Source: Solen grandis
Taxonomy: Eukaryota; Mollusca; Bivalvia; Adapedonta; Solenidae
DNA: 64,000 nt
Assembly (NCBI GenBank): GCA_021229015.1
Contig: CM037782.1
Coordinates: forward strand, 41,717,226-41,781,225
Direction: 5' to 3'
Both the position numbers and the translations under genes were made by a program. Within the stretch, counting starts at the first letter, position 1; each line of letters opens with the position of its first letter. This document shows positions 48,633-57,663 of the stretch, in pieces. Below the pieces are notes generated by a model, which was given only the letters and a program-made list of their open reading frames with translations, had not been told where the DNA came from and did no database searches.

Positions 48633-48795
48633 GTTATACAGAAGGTAGTTTAAGAAATTATTAGGGCAGCTTTCTGTACATACAACTTGACAAAGGCTAA
48701 TTGCAGTAAAGATTCCAGTTATATTCCACATCTTGACTGCAATTAGCCTTTGTCAAGTTGTATGTACAGAAAGTCTTAAACTACCTTCTGTATAA
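48633..48795. repeat. Hairpin with a 37-bp perfect stem
   Basis: 48670-48706 ('ctttctgtacatacaacttg' onward) is exactly complementary to 48737-48773. The outer stem 'ttatacagaaggtagtttaa' pairs with the end near 48795 after a 15-base asymmetry. The loop is 30 bases. It could be a MITE or a small hairpin-RNA precursor. Confidence 0.75.
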
Positions 48796-51254
48796 CCTTC
48801 TGAGGGGAAGGCAATTGCCACAAAGTTCTATTTATAGTAACGTTATCATTGGCAAGCTTGCCACACCCTGGTCAACAGACAACAAGTGGGTGATATCTAA
48901 GCATATCCTTGTTGAGAGAGAGAGAGGGATAACCATTTATATAATAGCACTATTTTTACACAGGCGAGTTCAAAAGAAATAGTGACTCAATTTCAGAAAA
49001 TAGCTTTGGTCTAATTGCTTATTAATGATTCCTACTTATCTAGGTTGGATTTGCATTTATTCACATGCATTTGTTTTCAAAAGAAAAAAAACACAAATAT
49101 ATAAATTAAATGTGCTTTCTCAACATCAAATGATTACAAATGAATAGTTTGATTTTCAAAACTTCAAGATACAAATATTTGAAAAATTTCAAAGGTAAAA
49201 AAAAAAAAAATCTATGTATATCAATACTGAACAGATGTTGGTGCAGACCTGCCCTGAGCAGACCAGCTGATCTGACATGACAGATTAGTGTATAGATTTT
49301 ATGTGAAGTTGTCACAGCAAAGTTCATTGGCTTGGAACATATTGGATGCATTGTAAACACGTGATTTCACCCTATATAAAAAAAAAAAGCTTTAGTGACC
49401 AGTTAATATAATAAATATAAATCAAAATGTTCTTGTTTGAAGACTCTCAGCCAATATTGCCCAATAAGGGCTTGGTATTATGAGTGAAATTTAACCCTTC
49501 AGGACATGTGATGACACATTGGTAAACAGAGCAGACCTAGCTAGCTCAGACTGATCTTTACAGGGCCAGGGTCTCCTTTTTTGCTCATATAATATTGTAG
49601 CTCAGATTCTTACACAATCAATATAGCAAAGCAAAATCTCTTTGTTTCAATTATACCATTGGAAGTTTAGTGGATATAATATTCATAAGGTCTGAAATAT
49701 GAACATGAATATTCATAAGGTAAAAGGATTTATTTTGAAAATCAATATGCACTTCAAGAGGATTATGAACAAGGTCCCTATGTGTACCTTGCTATAAATG
49801 TGATACATTAGGACAACATTTACTACACTTCATCATTATGTTAAATCTTGTTTGCTTACTTACCTTTAGGATACAGACTACATGATATTTAGTGATCATT
49901 AATCCCTTGAGGTTGCTGTTTTTAAGTTTAATATCTCAAAAATTTCATTTAAAATAAAATCTCTCCTATGAATCCCAATTTTCCACTTTTCTTATTATAG
50001 GGATGAAAAGGTAATGCAAAAATAAAATGTTGAAAATGATTTTGCTGTAACTTGTTAACTCCATAATTTATAAAGCATATACTGAAATTGTTTTTTAATA
50101 TACTTGCAAATTTTATCTTTCTTAGGTATCTTTGTTGTTGTTCTTTTCTATTCCTGTCTAATAGGAAACAAGTTCTTACCATTTATAATTATTCCTCTTG
50201 TTGGACCAGTAATAAAAATAATGCCTGGGAAAATCTTGAAAGATTCTTGACCCCTCCCTCTCCCTGTGGGATTGGAACCCTCAACCTCTCTATAAACTTC
50301 TGTTCTGTTCTGTCCACAGTAATGTTCACTAGTCTAGACCATGGCATCATTCAATTACAAATAATTTGGGATCTCAACGGCTAATCATATGGGAAATAAA
50401 AAAAAAAAGCCATCATAAAGATGCTTAATAACTTCATAGAAATATGCCATAATGGTTTCAGTATACTAAACTGCTTAAAGTATAAATCCAAAAAATAAAT
50501 CATTGTATTAAAATTTTGGTGATCAAACATACATAACAACATCAGCTGAGCTTCCTGAGTGCAGCAAAACAGGAAATTTATGCAACTTAGACATCGGCAT
50601 GAAGAAAATGTCCACAGCTATAAATAAGTATGTGACATAGAGAAGACAATACTCAATTTTGTCACGATTTTGGTCGATAAACAAAATGGTCCTTTATGTC
50701 TATAACCTTCACCTCATTTAGATGTGTTAACATGGTTGGTATTATATGTGGTCCTTTAACCCTTCACATAATACCGCAGCATTTTGACACCGCAAATAGA
50801 GCAGGAGCTGTCAGATCAAGGTCTCCTCTGTTTGCCCATACATAATTGCAGCTAAGATTATAAAGAAAATCCAGGTTTCATATATACCATATCAAGTTTG
50901 TAAATTAAAATCCATCAAGTCATAAATATGTATGTGAGTATTCACAAGGTTATAAACCCTTTTACACTATGGTATATCATAGAAAAACCTATCTAGGATG
51001 TATTGACAGTTTCCCTCCCAATGTAGGAAATAGGTATAAAACCTGATCGGTCTGCAAGTTACTTGTGAGCTGGGTTTATGCAGGTTGCATATATGTCAAT
51101 TTAAAGGTCATAGTATATGTCACTGTAGTTCTCTTGTTGTAAAAGTTAACTTGACTTTTATAGAGAAACACAATTATCACACCTTGTTTGAACATCATCT
51201 TATTTGAACAAGCATCAAAGCAGCAACCAGTCTGGAGGCTCTGCTGTTTTACTG

Positions 51255-51445
51255 TATATAAGGTCACTGTGACAGTACTTCAGTCATACAGCTATGTCCA
51301 GCTAATTATATATAGAGGAAGACCCCAAGTGCACAAAGCCACACAGGTTATACCATCTGCCTTCAGCAATCCAGCTGGAAGGCTTCTTTTTGACCAGACT
51401 GGGGCTCAAACCCACAGCCATGAGGAACTAAGTTTGTAGAAAAAA
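51255..51445 (-). repeat. Decayed copy of the first SINE family
   Basis: The reverse complement contains 'gggtttgagccccagtctgg' (box B region), 'gaagccttccagctggattg' and 'ggggtcttcctc', matching the 31520 SINE body. The head is eroded. Confidence 0.65.
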
Positions 51446-51779
51446 TCCAAGCCATTGATTAGGAGCTAAGTTTTGGGAAAAAGAATGAGATGAAATTTTT
51501 ATCTTTACTGATGAGCAAAAAAAGTTTTAAATCAAGGTCAGCCAAACGGTTTCTTTGACAACTTTTATCAGGCAAATCAGAAATTTTAATTTGCTCTTTC
51601 TTTTCAATGTTTAAAGCAAAATAATATGACATGATTATATAATTTATTTTATAAAACTATTTTTCTTTATCACACTTTTAATAACATTAATGAACAAAGT
51701 ACATTATTACTATAATCACGATTTAATTTTTTTACTGTTTCCCCCATACACTTTAAATATGGAGCATAAATAAAATTCC

Positions 51780-51990
51780 TCACTCATCTCCTCAACGCGT
51801 GGGTTCGAATCCCGGTAGGGTCTTTCGGATTTTCATGTGAGGAAGCCTTCCAGGGGGCTTGTGGTAGGTTGATGGTTCTACCCGGATGCCTCCGTGCATT
51901 TAGGGTCTTCCTCCACCTGTAATTTGCTGGATGTCACTAAATGACTGAAATACTGTCAAAGTGACGGTAAACTCAATAGTCAAGTTAAAT
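51780..51990 (+). repeat. 5'-truncated copy of the first SINE family
   Basis: It begins inside the tRNA part ('cactcatctcctcaacgcgt'), has an intact box B 'gggttcgaatcccggtaggg' and the body, and ends 'gtaaactcaatagtcaagtt'. Box A is missing. Confidence 0.8.
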
Positions 51991-52620
51991 AATATTCACT
52001 CTTTTCACTAAGACATTTCCCCCACATACCATACAACTTTAATGAGCTTGCTATAAAGTATAAGATACTCCTTAAGAAGAAATCCATCTGGAATTGCAGA
52101 CATTGGACAAAATACGAAAGTATCTCTCTCCTCCTCCAAATAAGAAGAGCTCTGGATCAATATACAGCAAATCAGGATCAACGGAGACTCAGTATGGTAT
52201 TAAAGTTAATTTGTTTTCTTTTCTGCAGGAAGTCTCAATCTAATATAGAACTTACTATCATGCAATTTTTGAAAGAGAACTGGCTACTGACTTCAAAAAC
52301 TGAAGGCTTCTCTCATCATGACTGACACCAAAGTCCTTATGCCGAGACTCTCGCAACATCCCATAAATATTATGTTACATCCATTTCTATAGTATCTTAG
52401 TGAAAAAAATGCAGAAAATAGAGATAAGTGAAAAGGACCTATGGTCTTTTTCCAACAATCTAATAATCTGATTGCTTGTACTTAAAGTATCACATGTTTT
52501 CTTTTTTTTATCCTAACACAAAATTTAGAAAGTCCAAAAAAATGTTAGAGTAAAGTTGCTGAACTGATTTTTAAGGTAGATTTAAATTAAACACTGAGCA
52601 GTAATAAAGATATCATAACA

Positions 52621-53947
52621 AACAAGAGGCCCATGATGGCCCTAAATCGCTCACCTGAGATAAATAGGTTGACCCAAGGAACATCTGTACCAATTTATTT
52701 TAAAATCTGGCCAGTAGTTTTGAAGAAGATGATTTTTAAAGTTTTCATATTTTTTTTTCTTTTTGTTGCCATGGCAACCACAGTTCTACATGGATCAAGT
52801 TTATTTTAGCAACTTTTGTGAAAGTTGACCCAAGGATCATCCCTGCCAAGTTTAATCAAATTCTGTCCAGTGTTTTCAGAGGAGATGTTGTTTAAAGGTT
52901 TCTCTATATACATATTAGGCAAATAAGCCCCGCCCCTGGCGGCCATGTTTCTTTACGGATCCGAATAATTTTAGCAAATTTGGTGGAGGTTGACCCAAGG
53001 AACATCTGTACCAATTTATTTTAAAATCTGGCCAGTAGTTTTGAAGAAGATGATTTTTAAAGTTTTCATTTTTTTTTTCTTTTTGTTGCCATGGCAACCA
53101 CAGTTCTACATGGATCAAGTTTATTTTAGCAACTTTTGTGAAGGTTGACCCAAGGATCATCCCTGCCAAGTTTAATCAAATTCTGTCCAGTGGTTTCAGA
53201 GGAGATGTTGTTTAAAGGTTTCTCTATATACATATAAGGCAAATAAGCCCCGCCCCTGGCGGCCATGTTTCTTTACGGATCGGAATAATTTTAGCAAATT
53301 TGGTAGAGGTTGACCCAAGGAACATCTGTACCAATTTATTTTAAAATCTGGCCAGTAGTTTTGAAGAAGATGATTTTTAAAGTTTTCATATTTTTTTCTT
53401 TTTGTTGCCATGGCAACCACAGTTCTACATGGATCAAGTTTATTTTAGCAACTTTTGTGAAGGTTGACCCAAGGATCATCCCTGCCAAGTTTAATCAAAT
53501 TCTGTCCAGTGGTTTCAGAGGAGATGTTGTTTAAAGGTTTCTCTATATACATATAAGGCAAATAAGCCCCGCCCCTGGCGGCCATGTTTTTTTACGGTTC
53601 GGAAAAATTTTAGCAATTTTTGTAGAGGTTGACCCAAGGAACATCTGTACCAAATTATTTTGAAATCTGGCCAGTAGTTTTGAAGGAGATGATTTTTAAA
53701 GTTTTCAAATTATTTTTCTTTTTGTAGCCATGGCAACAAGAGTTCTACATGGATCAACTTTATTTTAGCAACTTTTGTAGAGCCTCACCCAAGGATCATC
53801 CCTGCCAAGTTTAATCAAATTCTGTCCAGCGGTTTCAGAGGAGATGTCGTTTAAAGCAATTTGTTGACGACGGCCGACGCACGACGCCGGACGAAGGGCG
53901 ATCACAAAACCTCACCTTGAGCACTTTGTGCTCAGGTGAGCTAAAAA
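52621..53947 (+). mobile_element. Tandem-core element, copy 3 (core unit about 320 bp)
   Basis: It begins 'aacaagaggcccatgatggc' plus 'gctcacctgag' and ends 'gcactttgtgctcaggtgag' plus 'ctaaaaa'. 'cgacggccgacgcacgacgc' lies just inside. Four units start 'gttgacccaaggaacatctg' near 52668, 52989, 53308 and 53627. Units 1-3 are much more alike than unit 4, suggesting recent expansion. No real coding sequence is present, although the array stays partly open. Confidence 0.85.
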
Positions 53948-54086
53948 GCAGCATAACAAAACCACCATAGACTTTGTACATGATACATCGGAAATCAAGA
54001 ATGATTAGTAGGAAGGACATAGATTATTACCAGTGTAGCCGTGTACAGGTATTTGGTGATAAGTCAATAGGCAATAAGACATGAGT

Positions 54087-54157
54087 GTCTCGATAGCTCA
54101 GTGGTAGAGCGCAGGAACGGTAGTCCTGAGGCCCTGGGTTCGAGTCCCGGTCGAGCC
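54087..54157 (+). tRNA. tRNA-like sequence in the 5' LTR (probably not a functional tRNA)
   Basis: 71 bases fold as a full cloverleaf: acceptor gtctcga/tcgagcc (one mismatch, T2-C71), D arm gctc-agtggta-gagc, anticodon arm cagga-acggtag-tcctg, five-base variable loop, T arm ctggg-ttcgagt-cccgg. The anticodon by position would be GGT (Thr), but position 33 is C instead of the invariant U, which argues against use in translation. Box A (TAGCTCAGTGG) and box B (GGTTCGAGTCC) are strong, and TTTTT at 54162-54166 would end a pol III transcript. It is part of the LTR. Confidence 0.75.
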
Positions 54158-54161
54158 ATGA

Positions 54162-54166
54162 TTTTT
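54162..54166 (+). terminator. T5 run, potential RNA polymerase III terminator
   Basis: TTTTT starts five bases after the tRNA-like 3' end, and again at 54432-54436 in LTR 2. Position and length fit pol III termination. Confidence 0.55.
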
Positions 54167-54182
54167 CACCACCTGTTACATT

Positions 54183-54195
54183 TGGCGCCCAACGT
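54183..54195 (+). promoter_or_regulatory. Primer binding site, tRNA-Lys type
   Basis: TGGCGCCCAACGT is complementary to the 3' end of animal tRNA-Lys(CUU) (…ACGUUGGGCG plus CCA; established knowledge). It starts two bases after the LTR end. The match stops after 13 bases, shorter than the usual 18. The priming tRNA therefore differs from the tRNA-like sequence in the LTR. Confidence 0.8.
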
Positions 54196-54287
54196 AAATA
54201 ACCTACTGTTTGATATGGCTACTGCTTCGGCACCTCAAGAACTTTTCACAATGTTCTTTGTCTCAAAGAATTCGGGACGAATTCTAA

Positions 54288-54303
54288 ATTTGGAGGGGGA
54301 ATA
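54288..54303 (+). promoter_or_regulatory. Polypurine tract of the TRIM
   Basis: 'ttggagggggaata' lies immediately before the 3' LTR, where plus-strand DNA synthesis would start. Confidence 0.75.
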
Positions 54304-54450
54304 TGTAGCCGGGTACAGGTATTTGGTGATAAATCAATAGGCAATAAGACATGAGTGTCTCGATAGCTCAGTGGTAGAGCGCAGGAACGGTAGTCCTGAG
54401 GCCCTGGATTTGAGTCCCGGTCGAGCCATGATTTTTCACCACCTGTTACA
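54304..54450 (+). repeat. 3' LTR of the TRIM
   Basis: Identical to the 5' LTR except at four sites. Two of these fall in box B (GATTTGAGTCC), so its pol III promoter is weakened. Confidence 0.9.
54357..54427 (+). tRNA. tRNA-like sequence in the 3' LTR, box B damaged
   Basis: The same cloverleaf as 54087-54157. The T stem has one extra mismatch (ctgga with cccgg) and the T loop starts ttt. Not functional as a tRNA. Confidence 0.65.
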
Positions 54451-54959
54451 CCAGTATTAGACTTTTGACTTGTAACAGGATGTTTTCTGAACAAGCACTT
54501 AGAAATTAAGAGTAAAAATGTCTAAATTTATTACACCCTCCCCCCTTCTCATGCAATTGAAAAGGAATTACTGGAGATAATAATATGTGGTGTAGTGGGG
54601 AATTTTCATTGCAGACAGGATTCCTGAAAAGAAACTTTAATAACCTTTATCTTATGAATATTCATGTACAAATTTATGAAAATGAGTGTACTGAACTTTA
54701 AATGGTATATGAAACAATGGATTTTTCTTTTGTCATTCTGACTGTGTAAAATCTGAGCTAATATTAAATGAGCAAACAGAGGAGACCATGATCTGGGTCT
54801 GTTATGTATGCCATTAAGGCAACAAAACATGTCTGTATTTGGTAAAGGGTTAAATGAGGAAATGGGTTGAGGAAGAACTTTATTTTTTTAAACTTTATTT
54901 GCTTTACATTGATTATGAAACAAGTTATGACAACTTAAATCAATCCCTCTTGATGGCTC

Positions 54960-55130
54960 TGGTGGCGGCGTCATTATTGTGGGAGGAAACTGGACAGCCC
55001 GGAGAAAGCCCACAGTCATGTCTGGACAGGCAACCACTATACCCTCTCATGAATGTGACCAGGAATTGAACGCAGGACCCACTAGTGAGAAGCAAGGCTA
55101 ATTACCACTATGCTATCCAGGCACCCTTTT
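54960..55130 (-). repeat. tRNA-derived SINE, fourth type
   Basis: The reverse complement starts 'ggtgcctggatagcatagtg' (box A) and has 'gcgttcaattcctggtcaca' (decayed box B), 'atagtggttgcctgtccaga' and 'ctttctccgggctgtccagt'. Confidence 0.6.
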
Positions 55131-57526
55131 ACAACAGGGCTAACTAATGAAAAGTTTAAGCCAGATCAAACTGAAAGTCAAGCTTAGTCTGAATATTGCA
55201 TGTATTAAAACTGTGTAATGAAATCTGCAACAAGCTTGATTACATAAAATTCAAAATGAACTAGACAAAAGAATATTTAGAAGTCTTAGTTTTGCAGGTT
55301 TGTGCTAATTCCAACAACTTATTTATACTGTTTCTGATTAGCTTTTAACTGGTACACTTCTTTAAAATATTTGCAACAGATAAACCTGGAAAATGCTGAT
55401 TAGTATCTTAGTATGCCCCAGATTAATCATGTATTAATTAGTAGATAGGATATGAAGCAGCAGTTGCTTGTTACTTAACAGTTCACTATTTACAAATATT
55501 CCAGCTGCATAATATTCTTGAAATTTATATGTTCTCACAGATTCACAGTCCCTTTACCTCCTGAATATTCATGTACAAATTTAAGACTTGATGAATATCA
55601 ATTTACTAAACTATAAATGGTAAAATTATGAAACAATGGACATTTTTCAGGGGTTTACTTAAAGATTTGACTTTCACTTGTCCAGGGGGCAAGTTACTTT
55701 GAACATCTACTAGCCCCCAGTGAAAACAGGTTGCCCGATCTTTAAGTTAGTTGGTGTTTGTTAATGTTTAAAAATAAATATGAGTAATATAAAGGTGAAT
55801 TTTAGTTAATATGTATCAAACACAAATTACAAGCATTTCACCTCTGATATACTGTAGAAAAAAAATGAAAGATTTCATTTACATAAATAAACTTGCCCAC
55901 TGGGCAATTTCCTTTGCAAAATCACTTGCCTGCAGTGATTTTAACCCAGCACGAGCAAGCAGGCGTCCACTTAAGAAAACCCCGTGTTTTTTTTTTTTGT
56001 TGTTGTTGTTTTTTGCCATGCAGTATTATGCAAACAGAGGAGACCCTGACCAGACAGCTCCTGAAAGAAGCTGTCTGAATCTGTAAGAATGTGTTAAAAA
56101 AAGCAGAGGAATAAAAAGTATCAAGCAGTCAGTTAGAGATCCATCCTGTGAAACATTTCTTTTGTAAGCAACCAAATATATACAAACAATGATCAGGTCC
56201 TTCAATTTTGATCAAAAGCAAAACAAAAATACTGAAGAATTGATGTGCCTGACAATACAAAAATATCATTGATTAAGAAACAAGACAAAGTGTCTTAAAA
56301 TAGAAATTAATCAAACCTTAATGACCAGAACATATTTACAGAACAACAGAACAAGGAATGAACTTAAAATGTATTTCCCTGCTGAATTTCAACATCATCC
56401 CATTCTACAGAATGAAAGTTTGATTATAAATTATTATGATGCAAAAACAAAACAGCCAAATAAAATTATCAGTAATAACCTTATGATTCAGAGAATCATA
56501 GAGGCCTTGGGAGAAGGGATGGCACAGTTCTAACTTAAACCTCCTTATCACCTTGTACAGGTCACAATCATTACTAGAAAAAAAAATATGAATATAAAAT
56601 AAACTAAATATACACCTTTTTCAAACATAAACTGACTCTATTATCAAATTATACAAGGAAGTTTAATGTTTAAACAATAAAATAGTAAATTAAGATGGTC
56701 TACAAAACATGATATTCCCTGCAAAAGCAGACAGAAAAACTTTTGAATTTACAACTAATTTTATATGTGACAAATTATAAATTGTTTTTAGTAAGAATAT
56801 GGAAAAAAAAAACGATCCAAAAACATTTCTTTTCAAGAGTGATTGCTCATTTTACATTATCTTTTGCTCTCACTGGCTACTCACTGGAGTGCTCACGTCA
56901 TGGTCAATCAATCTGAATCTGAATTTAATTTGTTGTAGCTCCAAATAGGGTATTACACTAAGGAATACTGGGTTTTTACACAATATGATTGTGAAAGCGC
57001 AAGTATATCACTTCCCTCACTATTAAATGAGGAGAAAGTGAACAATATAAACAAACATGGAAGGAAAAGAACTAATATCCTGGAAAAAGACAGAAAGCAA
57101 AAAAGAATAGAATAAGGAGGTTATTGAAGTAAACAAAAAAAATGTGTATATTTGTCTAGAGTAGGTTTAACTGTGCACACATTGATGTAAGATTTTAATG
57201 AGCAGATGAACAGACAAAGCCGTGTGCATTTAAATTATTTTTACATTTTCAATCAGACAAAGGGGTGTGACACAGTTGTATGTGCAGTTTTCCTTCGTGT
57301 TCTTTTAATTTTTAGGATCACTTGTGAGAAAAAAATGACAGTATATCATTTAATATTATTGTTTTCCGTAAAATACTGTGCATTGATGAAAGATGTAAAT
57401 GGGGGGGTGCAGATAAAGCGAAAACTCACTTTTAACAAACAAGACAAGTCTGTAAATGTGCACGTCGCCATGTTTTAATCACGTGATAAAGAAGCGCCAC
57501 CTTTCAGTATAATCTATTTAAGTAAA

Positions 57527-57585
57527 CCAATCGAAATTCGCGCACCTTGCAGTGACGCAAAGACCAAGAAGCGTATCGGCGGGAA
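57527..57585 (+). promoter_or_regulatory. Prothymosin promoter: CCAAT, CRE-like and E2F-type sites
   Basis: CCAAT at 57527-57531, TGACGCAA at 57553-57560 and GGCGGGAA at 57578-57585 lie 80-140 bases before the start codon in a locally GC-richer stretch. There is no clear TATA box. GGCGGGAA fits E2F sites. The mammalian prothymosin-alpha gene is a known E2F/Myc proliferation target, so the site is plausible. Confidence 0.5.
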
Positions 57586-57663
57586 GTTCAGTCGTCTGCC
57601 TCAAACTCATAGCGATTCGTGAAACGCACGTTGTTACAGAAAATATCACATTAACCACGCAAA

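Larger units (their letters stand above)
54034..54180 (+). repeat. 5' LTR of the TRIM
   Basis: 53 bases of upstream sequence, the 71-base tRNA-like sequence, then 23 bases to the end (atgatttttcaccacctgtt plus aca). It keeps a perfect box B, GGTTCGAGTCC. Confidence 0.9.
54034..54450 (+). mobile_element. Miniature LTR retrotransposon (TRIM) with tRNA-like sequence in its LTRs
   Basis: Two 147-bp LTRs (54034-54180 and 54304-54450) start TGTAGCC and end GTTACA, and differ at four positions. They flank a 123-bp interior that starts two bases before a primer binding site and ends in a purine-rich tract. The target duplication 'ccag' lies at 54030-54033 and 54451-54454. The total is 417 bp with no reverse transcriptase. 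A 41-codon frame from 54215 (MATASAPQELFTMF...) runs through the purine tract into LTR 2. That is what an internal deletion joining the start of gag to the end of pol would leave (inference). It must be mobilised by a full-length relative elsewhere. Confidence 0.9.
39660..57479. other. Long gene-free, element-rich stretch
   Basis: About 18 kb with no supported exon. Listed separately are the tandem duplication at 40034, the SINEs at 40365, 51255, 51780 and 54960, the MITEs, the tandem-core element at 52621 and the miniature LTR element at 54034. Low-complexity runs include (GA)n near 40755 and 43028, (GT)n at about 43296-43315 and (CT)n near 45190-45250. Codon-like stretches are short and unrecognised. 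It may be intergenic or intronic to a gene whose exons lie outside. Confidence 0.5.

Noticed and set aside
52915..53534. Pairs of similar 74-84 codon frames
   Set aside because: They are translations of the 320-bp tandem units in a non-coding element.
54087..54157. A genuine host tRNA-Thr(GGT) gene
   Set aside because: C33, an acceptor mismatch and location inside both LTRs argue for a tRNA-derived LTR module.
54101..54340. 79-codon frame across the TRIM
   Set aside because: Its start lies in the tRNA-like part of the LTR and it crosses the primer site. Only the part from 54215 might be a remnant of a coding region.
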